This document shows positions 58,757-64,000 of a DNA stretch of 64,000 bases, piece by piece; within the stretch, counting starts at the first letter, position 1; each line of letters begins with the position of its first letter. Source of the DNA: Caenimonas sp. SL110 (lineage in GTDB: Bacteria > Pseudomonadota > Gammaproteobacteria > Burkholderiales > Burkholderiaceae_C); contig NZ_JANU01000013.1 in NCBI RefSeq assembly GCF_001044395.1, forward strand, positions 1 to 64,000, in the 5' to 3' direction. A model generated the notes under the pieces. It had not been told where the DNA came from. It was given only the letters and a program-made list of their open reading frames with translations, and ran no database searches. A program made the translations under genes and the position numbers.

Positions 58757-59818
58757 CTAATGTTTGTGGGCGTGATGGGCATCGGGCACATGCGCATGGC
58801 TGTGCTCGATCGGCGCGTGGCGATGCACATGGCTGTGCGCGCCAGTGACCGGCTCAGGGTGCGTGTGGTCGTGATGCCCGTCGTCGTGCGTATGCGCATG
58901 TTCATGGACCATCGATTCATGCTTGTGGGAGTGGGCATGCCGTTCCAGCAGATGAACGAGTACGCCCGCAAGCATGAGCGCAGCGCCCGCGCCCATGCCC
59001 CAGGTCAGTCCGCGCTCGCCCAGGCCAACCGCCACGGCTGCGCCGATGAACGGCGCGAAGGCAAAGACCGATCCTGTTCGCGCCGCGCCGAACTCGCGCT
59101 GTGCGAGCAGGTAAAGCCGCAGGCTCACACCGTAACCCGCGCCGCCGATTGCCAGCAGCGCGAGGGCTCGCATGGCCGAAGGCAGCGACTCGCCCAGCAG
59201 CGTTGCAATGACTGCGGCCGCAGCCGCGCCCATCGCCGACTTGGCCAGCACCACCTGTCCCGGGTCGCGCTCGGCAACACCGCGTGACAGCGTGTTGTCC
59301 ACACCCCAGGCCGCCGTGGCAGCCATCACAGCCAGCAGGCCGGGCAACTGCGTGCTGCCTGCGCCCAGCCCACGGTCGATCACCAGCACCACACCGCCCA
59401 AGAGCAGCAACGCCATCGCCGTCCACACCCGCCTGTCCATCACCTCCTGGTAGAGCAGGCGCGCGAGCACGGCAGTAAAAAGCGCTTCCAGCGACAGCAT
59501 CAACGATGAGCTGGCGCCGCTGGTGTGTTGCAGTCCCCACGCCAAAGCGACCGGCCCGATCACAGCGCCAAACAGCGCCATCAGGCTGATGCGTCCGAGG
59601 TCAGAGCGACGCAGCCTTGCCTCCAGCGAGGTGGGCCTGCGAAGCAGCGCCCCCGCCATTGCAGAGCCTGCGTACAGAAGTGCTGCAGTAGCGAACGGGC
59701 CCAGGCCCTCGCCGGCGCGTTGCACCAGCGGCGTGCTGATGCCGAACAGCACCGCGCTCAACAGGGCGAATGCGCCACCGCGCAGCGCCGGAAGCTTGTC
59801 TTGTGTGCTTGATGTCAT
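58757..59818 (-). CDS. EamA/DMT-family transporter with His-rich C-terminal tail
   Basis: 353-residue membrane protein with two EamA repeats (about ten hydrophobic helices; LSAVLFGISTPLVQRAGEGLGP and MALFGAVIGPVALAWGLQHTSGASSSLMLSLEALFTAVLA). The last 70 residues are unusually rich in His (HAHSHKHES, HEHAHTHDD, HHDHTHPE), suggesting metal binding. Its ATG overlaps the senB stop (ATGA, 59815-59818). It is possibly an exporter of a selenium- or metal-linked metabolite; that is inference. Confidence 0.8.
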   Translation of the reverse strand: MTSSTQDKLPALRGGAFALLSAVLFGISTPLVQRAGEGLGPFATAALLYAGSAMAGALLRRPTSLEARLRRSDLGRISLMALFGAVIGPVALAWGLQHTSGASSSLMLSLEALFTAVLARLLYQEVMDRRVWTAMALLLLGGVVLVIDRGLGAGSTQLPGLLAVMAATAAWGVDNTLSRGVAERDPGQVVLAKSAMGAAAAAVIATLLGESLPSAMRALALLAIGGAGYGVSLRLYLLAQREFGAARTGSVFAFAPFIGAAVAVGLGERGLTWGMGAGAALMLAGVLVHLLERHAHSHKHESMVHEHAHTHDDGHHDHTHPEPVTGAHSHVHRHAPIEHSHAHVPDAHHAHKH

Positions 59819-60792
59819 AGCTCGTCCAGCAGCTGCAACAGCGACATGCGCTCTGCCTGCGGTGTGAAGAGGTGAGCGCGCCGTGCGCACTGCGCCGTGA
59901 GCCGGGTCAGGAGGCCATCAGGCGATGCGCCGGCCTGTTCTGCGCGGCAACGCATCAGCAGGGCCGCAAGCTGCGCTGCATTGCCATGCTCGAAATAGCC
60001 TTCATAGTCTTCGCCGAGCAAGCCCACATTGCCGTCAATCCGCGAGGCGAGCACCGGCGTGCCGCTGCAGATCGCCTCCATCACCACATGCGCGCCGCCC
60101 TCCACGGCGCTCGTGTGCACCAGCACATGCGCCTGTGCAATGGCGCGCCGCACGTCGTCGTGGGCCATGCCGCCCAGCCACCGGTAGTGCGGCGCGCGCG
60201 ATTGCGTTGCACGCGCCTGCTCGCCCAGCGGTGCGTCGATGGCATCGCCGATGTGATCGATCGCTATGCCTGCATCGGCATTGATGAGGCATGCGGCTTC
60301 GAACAGCGTCTGCGGGGATTTCACTTGCCGCAGATGGCCGACCATGACTGCGCGTAGCTGATGCCGGGGTTTCGCGAGCGGTGCGACCGACGCCGTCGAC
60401 TGGTAGATCACGCGAGCCTTGTGCTGCACAACCTCTGGCAGCGCCGCGATGCCCAGCGATTGCAGGACCACCAGGCGTTGGGCGAGGTCCAGGGAGCGTT
60501 TGGCTGTGGGATCGAAAGCGATGTCGCCATACAGGTCGGTGCCGGTCAGCACAACCGCGAGCCCATGCGGCCCTCGTCGGTCGGCCCATGCCTGGATGGC
60601 TTGCGCCGACCGCCGCGCGTGCAGGGCCAGCATGAGGTCATCGCCTGCGGCATCTTCATCGGGCCACTCTTGTGTGATGCGAACGCGGTGCGTCGGCTGC
60701 AGCAGCTGCTGCCAGCGGGCAGCCGTCTGCCAGTTGCCGTTGTTGGCGTCGGCCAGTGCTGGGCTTACGATGACGATCGATGGACTACGCAT
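59815..60792 (-). CDS. senB: Selenosugar-forming glycosyltransferase SenB
   Basis: 325-residue GT-4-like glycosyltransferase matching the SenB family (TIGR04348). The start is SIVIVSPALADANNGNWQTAARWQQLL, and the diagnostic parts are VVLTGTDLYGDI, AVMVGHLRQVKSPQTLFEAA, HYRWLGGMAHDDVRRAI and VEGGAHVVMEAICSGTPVLASRIDGNVGLLGEDYEGYF. In Variovorax SenB joins selenophosphate to a UDP-sugar to give a selenosugar for selenoneine synthesis. ATG 60792 overlaps the divergent senA start by 13 bases if senA begins at 60780. No SelD-like senC is in the window. Confidence 0.85.
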   Translation of the reverse strand: MRSPSIVIVSPALADANNGNWQTAARWQQLLQPTHRVRITQEWPDEDAAGDDLMLALHARRSAQAIQAWADRRGPHGLAVVLTGTDLYGDIAFDPTAKRSLDLAQRLVVLQSLGIAALPEVVQHKARVIYQSTASVAPLAKPRHQLRAVMVGHLRQVKSPQTLFEAACLINADAGIAIDHIGDAIDAPLGEQARATQSRAPHYRWLGGMAHDDVRRAIAQAHVLVHTSAVEGGAHVVMEAICSGTPVLASRIDGNVGLLGEDYEGYFEHGNAAQLAALLMRCRAEQAGASPDGLLTRLTAQCARRAHLFTPQAERMSLLQLLDEL

Positions 60793-61958
60793 CTCACGGT
60801 TATAGCGCGGCGCAGGCACTTCGCACGGGTGGGGCAGGCCCTGTGCGCGAGGCGCTGCTTGCGACGCGGGCTCGCACGCTGGAGCTGGCAGATGCCTATG
60901 CGCACGCGCTGGAGGCGAGCGGCTGGCGCGTTCCGTATGACAGGGGGCTCAATCCGCCATTGTGGGAGCTGGGTCACATCGCGTGGTTCCAGGAGTGGTG
61001 GATCGCGCGCAACCCTCAGTGCGCGCTCGGCGTGGGTTGCGATCCCCTGAACCCACGCGCCCCGTCGCTTCTGGCGTCGTCGGACAGCTGGTTCGATTCC
61101 AGCCGCATCGAGCATCGCAGCCGGTGGGAGCTTGCTCTGTCCGATGCAGGTGCCATGCGGACTTACCTGTCGGACACGCTGGGCGAGACGCTGGCCCTGC
61201 TGCATCGACTGCCCCAACAGGCGAGTGCGGATGAGTTGTATTTTTTCCGGCTTTGCGCGCTGCATGAAGCGATGCATGCGGAAGCCGCGACCTACATGGC
61301 GCGGACCCTGGGCATTTCAGTGCCTCAATCGGCCGCACGAACACTTGCGCCAGTTCAAGCGCTGAAGGTGCCCGCGCAATCCTTTCGCCTGGGCAGCGCC
61401 GACGCGGGTTTCGCCTTCGACAATGAATTGCAGTCGCAGGACGTGCAGATTGCAGCGTTCGAAATTGATTCGCAACCGGTGAGCTGGTCGCGGTTTGCCG
61501 GGTTTGTCGACGCAGGCGGCTATGACAATCCGCGCTGGTGGACCGATGAGGGCTGGGCATGGCGTCAGCAAGCGCGCGCCAGGCCGCCCGGCGAAGGCGC
61601 TGACCCCGAGACGGCCGCGTGTCACCTGAGCGCGCATGAAGCCCACGCGTGGTGCCGCTGGGCGGGACGCCGGTTACCGACGGAGGCCGAGTGGGAGTGC
61701 GCTGCGTTGACGATGCCAGGCTTTTCGTGGGGCCATGTCTGGGAATGGACCAGCGAGCCTTTCATGCCCTACCCCGGATTCGAAGCGCATCCCTACCGCG
61801 ACTATTCCGCGCCGTGGTTCGGCACCCGGCGGGTGCTGCGCGGCGCGTGCGAGGCGACTTCGCCCTGGCTCGCGCATCCGCGTTACCGCAATTTCTTCGA
61901 GCCGCATCGCACGGATGTTTTTGCGGGGTTTCGCAGTTGCGCAGTGAACGCATGGTGA
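60780..61958 (+). CDS. senA: Selenoneine synthase SenA (EgtB-like)
   Basis: 392-residue non-haem-iron enzyme of the EgtB/sulfatase-modifying-factor family. It has an N-terminal DinB-like iron-binding bundle (LGHIAWFQEWW; LYFFRLCALHEAMHAE with the His ligands) and a C-terminal FGE domain (SQPVSWSRFAGFVDAGGY, AWCRWAGRRLPTEAEWE, GHVWEWTSEPF, GTRRVLRGACEAT, NFFEPHRTDVFAGFRSC). It resembles SenA, which joins hercynine to a selenosugar. ATG 60780 is provisional; GTG 60843 would separate it from senB by 50 bases. It is divergent from senB. Confidence 0.8.
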   Translation: MDYASHGYSAAQALRTGGAGPVREALLATRARTLELADAYAHALEASGWRVPYDRGLNPPLWELGHIAWFQEWWIARNPQCALGVGCDPLNPRAPSLLASSDSWFDSSRIEHRSRWELALSDAGAMRTYLSDTLGETLALLHRLPQQASADELYFFRLCALHEAMHAEAATYMARTLGISVPQSAARTLAPVQALKVPAQSFRLGSADAGFAFDNELQSQDVQIAAFEIDSQPVSWSRFAGFVDAGGYDNPRWWTDEGWAWRQQARARPPGEGADPETAACHLSAHEAHAWCRWAGRRLPTEAEWECAALTMPGFSWGHVWEWTSEPFMPYPGFEAHPYRDYSAPWFGTRRVLRGACEATSPWLAHPRYRNFFEPHRTDVFAGFRSCAVNAW

Positions 61959-61963
61959 GTGCG

Positions 61964-62111
61964 GTCGCCGCTTCGCGGTGGATGCCGGATCGGGTCCGGC
62001 ATGACAGCCAAACACAGGCTGTCATTGCGGGCTTGACCCGCAATCCATCTCCGATCAAGCGCAGTCGCCGCTTCGCGGTGGATGCCGGATCGAGTCCGGC
62101 ATGACAGCCAA
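61964..62111. repeat. Two near-identical 48-bp palindromic repeat copies, 100 bp apart
   Basis: Copies at 61964-62011 and 62064-62111 differ at one base (CGGGTCC versus CGAGTCC) and each contain ATGCCGGA...TCCGGCAT. Between them lies a GTCATTGCGGGCTTGACCCGCAAT element. The second copy ends at the stop codon of the CopZ-like gene, so it may form its 3' stem. No coding is seen in 61959-62111. Confidence 0.85.
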
Positions 62112-62309
62112 CTACCGGCCTGCCGGCGGATAGCCCGCCTCCGTCAGCGCCTTGGCGAACTGCTCCGGCGCGGCCGCTGAGTCAACCTCCACCTTCTTGG
62201 TCGCGAGATCGACATGGACCTTCGCGGCAGGATCGACCTCCTGGCAGGCCTGGGTGACTGCCTTGACGCAGTGGCCGCAGCTCATGTCGGGCAGCTGGAA
62301 TTCGAGCAT
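62112..62309 (-). CDS. CopZ-like heavy-metal-binding chaperone
   Basis: 65-residue single HMA-domain protein, MLEFQLPDMSCGHCVKAVTQACQ..., with the MxCxxC metal site (MSCGHC). Such proteins deliver Cu(I) to P1B ATPases such as CopA. It is divergent from the copper ATPase across a 63-base gap and shares its CueR-like site. GGAGA precedes ATG 62309. Confidence 0.85.
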   Translation of the reverse strand: MLEFQLPDMSCGHCVKAVTQACQEVDPAAKVHVDLATKKVEVDSAAAPEQFAKALTEAGYPPAGR

Positions 62310-62335
62310 GGTTTTCTCCGGACTAAATTGAGGTG

Positions 62336-62366
62336 TTGACATTAACATCATGGCAAGGTTCACACT
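62336..62366 (+). promoter_or_regulatory. CueR-type promoter/operator of the copper ATPase
   Basis: TTGACA (62336-62341), a 19-bp spacer and CACACT (62361-62366) reproduce the spacing of MerR/CueR promoters, and the spacer carries the half-site TGGCAAGGT with a degenerate mate ACATTAACA. The expected start would be about seven bases downstream, at or next to ATG 62373, implying a leaderless or near-leaderless transcript. The cueR gene is not in the window. Confidence 0.6.
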
Positions 62367-62372
62367 TGCAGC

Positions 62373-64000
62373 ATGACTACCCATACTTCCACAGCGCAAT
62401 GGAACCTGGCCATCGAGGGCATGACCTGCGCATCATGCGTCGGCCGGGTCGAGAAGGCCTTGACGAAGGTGCCCGGGGTGACGTCGGCGACGGTCAACCT
62501 GGCCACCGAAACCGCACAGGTCGAACTCGACCACGCTGAAGATGCATCGGCGCTCGTCGCTGCCGTCGAGAAGGCGGGCTACACGGCACGCGCGCTGGAG
62601 CCCGACACGCAGGCGCCTGAGCCTGCCCGCAACGAGTGGTGGCCGGTGGCTGTCGCAGCGGCGCTGTCCTTGCCGCTGATGGCGCCCATGGTCGCGATGC
62701 TCTTCGGCGCGCATCTGTCGATTCCCGCCTGGGTGCAGCTGGCGCTCGCCACACCCGTGCAGTTCTGGCTGGGCGCGCGTTTCTACAAGGCCGGATGGGC
62801 AGCGCTCAAGGCGCGGGCCGGCAACATGGACTTGCTGGTGGCGCTTGGCACTTCGTCGGGTTACGGCTTGTCGATCTACCTCATGGCGCGGCACGGCAGT
62901 CACGGCACGCCGCATCTGTATTTTGAAGCGTCTGCCGTGGTGATCACGCTGGTGCTGCTGGGCAAGTGGCTGGAGACGCGGGCGCGTCGGCAAACGACAG
63001 AGGCAATCCGCGCGCTCAATGCGCTGCGGCCGCAGACCGCACGCGTGCGCCGTGACGGCAAGGAACTGGAAATTCCCATCGCAGCGGTCAGGCGCGATGA
63101 CCTGGTGGTGATTCGCCCCGGCGAACGCGTGCCTGTCGATGGCGTGATCGTGGAAGGTTCGAGCGAGCTCGACGAGTCGCTCATCACCGGCGAGAGCTTG
63201 CCGGTCGCGCGCCACGAGGACGGCAAGGTAGTTGGAGGGTCGGTCAACGGCGAAGGCCTGCTCGTGGTTCGCACCACCGCCGTCGGCGGCGAGTCGACGC
63301 TTGCGCGCATTGTGCGACTGGTGGAATCGGCGCAGGCCAAGAAGGCACCGGTCCAGCGGCTGGTCGACCGCGTGAGCGAGGTGTTCGTGCCCGTCGTCAT
63401 CGGCATTGCGTTTGTCACCTTGCTCGGCTGGGGCTTGTCGTCCGGCGACTGGGAAGTCGCGATCCTCAATGCCGTGGCGGTGCTTGTCATCGCCTGCCCT
63501 TGCGCGCTGGGTCTGGCAACGCCGACCGCGATCATGGCCGGGACCGGTGTCGCTGCAAGGCACGGCATCCTCATCAAGGATGCCGAGGCCCTGGAGATCG
63601 CGCACAAGGTCGATGTTGTCGCATTCGACAAGACCGGCACGCTGACCGAAGGCAAGCCGCAGCTTGCGGCGGCAGATGCGGTCGATGGTGATCGAAAGGC
63701 ATTGCTCGCGATGGCTGCGTCGATACAGGCAGGCAGCGAACATCCGCTGGCGCGTGCCGTGCAGTCGGCAGCGCAGGGTGAGGGCGCCAACGCCATACCG
63801 GCGAGCCATGTGCACGCGGTTGCCGGTCGCGGAATGTCTGCCGATGTCGGCGGCCGCGCCTTGCGGCTGGGTAGCACGCGGTGGATGGAAGAACTGCGCG
63901 TGGACCTCGCCGCTTTGCAGGCGCGCGCAACGCAGTTGCAATCCGAAGGCCGTACTGTTTCGTGGGTGGCTGATGTCACCGATGCACCACGCCTGCTCGG
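62373..64000 (+). CDS. copA: Copper-translocating P-type ATPase, truncated by the window edge
   Basis: First 542 codons of a P1B ATPase; the frame stays open to the window end. It has an N-terminal HMA domain with MTCASC (residues about 17-22), an [15 protein letters not shown] transmembrane region, [25 protein letters not shown] (CPC with ALGLATP, typical of Cu+), [11 protein letters not shown] and SEHPLARAV. The TGDN/GDGxNDAP and C-terminal helices are beyond the edge. It is divergent from the CopZ-like gene and has no Shine-Dalgarno sequence upstream. It exports Cu(I) across the inner membrane. Confidence 0.9.
   Translation, partial: MTTHTSTAQWNLAIEGMTCASCVGRVEKALTKVPGVTSATVNLATETAQVELDHAEDASALVAAVEKAGYTARALEPDTQAPEPARNEWWPVAVAAALSLPLMAPMVAMLFGAHLSIPAWVQLALATPVQFWLGARFYKAGWAALKARAGNMDLLVALGTSSGYGLSIYLMARHGSHGTPHLYFEASAVVITLVLLGKWLETRARRQTTEAIRALNALRPQTARVRRDGKELEIPIAAVRRDDLVVIRPGERVPVDGVIVEGSSELDESLITGESLPVARHEDGKVVGGSVNGEGLLVVRTTAVGGESTLARIVRLVESAQAKKAPVQRLVDRVSEVFVPVVIGIAFVTLLGWGLSSGDWEVAILNAVAVLVIACPCALGLATPTAIMAGTGVAARHGILIKDAEALEIAHKVDVVAFDKTGTLTEGKPQLAAADAVDGDRKALLAMAASIQAGSEHPLARAVQSAAQGEGANAIPASHVHAVAGRGMSADVGGRALRLGSTRWMEELRVDLAALQARATQLQSEGRTVSWVADVTDAPRLL

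Noticed and set aside
57333-58760. 475-codon plus-strand open frame
   Set aside because: It is antisense to the zinc ATPase; its product is low complexity and without domains.
1-64000. rRNA, tRNA, CRISPR arrays, IS elements, phage genes or replication origin
   Set aside because: No transposase, integrase, tRNA-like cloverleaf, direct-repeat array or DnaA-box cluster was visible, and the genes run without foreign islands other than the effector-like locus.

Overview
The window is GC-rich and almost fully coding, with no rRNA, tRNA, CRISPR array or insertion sequence that I can see. The gene content points to a free-living heterotroph of the Burkholderiales, most likely Comamonadaceae or a close relative. 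Supporting features are five periplasmic Bug-type (tripartite tricarboxylate transporter) binding proteins, TRAP transporters, a csu-like archaic chaperone-usher pilus, DUF3597 and DUF4142 proteins, the selenoneine genes senA/senB known from Variovorax, and dispersed ATGCCGGA...TCCGGCAT hairpin repeats. This assignment is an inference from gene content.

Layout. 0.1-6 kb: a biotinyl-carboxyltransferase fusion, a divergent asparaginase, an extended SDR, and a sugar-acid unit of KdgD plus a Bug protein with a dyad operator. 6.2-10.5 kb: a four-gene minimal archaic pilus operon. 10.5-15.1 kb: a GDT1-type cation exporter, an aconitase-family fusion with the swivel domain at the N terminus, a Bug protein and an arginase. 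15.2-21.3 kb: envelope proteins (M15-like peptidase, S41/PDZ protease, Pro/Ala-repeat protein), an M20 amidohydrolase and DbpA. 21.4-24.6 kb: a 684-residue protein with hydrophobic segments and a disordered tail, translationally coupled to a CesT-like type III secretion chaperone, with a second CesT-like chaperone divergent from it. This is the most unusual locus in the window. 24.6-33 kb: a Bug protein, small enzymes, a DUF3597/lipase pair, psuG plus cupin, a secreted MBL hydrolase and a GAF histidine kinase.

33-42 kb: a quinate/shikimate-type catabolic region with two TRAP binding proteins, one DctQM pair, an AroE-like dehydrogenase, AroQ, and a 3-dehydroshikimate dehydratase that is split into a TIM-barrel gene and an HPPD-like gene. 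TetR and IclR regulators flank it. The enzymes would take quinate or shikimate to protocatechuate. 42-50.7 kb: a LysR-controlled seven-gene operon (Bug, MmgE/PrpD, tartrate/isopropylmalate-type dehydrogenase, CaiB CoA-transferase, enoyl-CoA hydratase, MDR reductase, Bug). It looks like a CoA-dependent route for an unidentified hydroxy- or dicarboxylic acid.

50.8-56.7 kb: a GAF protein, CPA1 antiporter, DUF4142 protein, YVTN beta-propeller, exported creatininase-family protein and PAP2 phosphatase. 56.7-64 kb: metal and selenium functions. These are a His-rich Zn/Cd P-type ATPase, a His-tailed EamA transporter coupled to senB, senA, a CopZ-like chaperone, and a copper P-type ATPase that runs off the right edge behind a CueR-type promoter.
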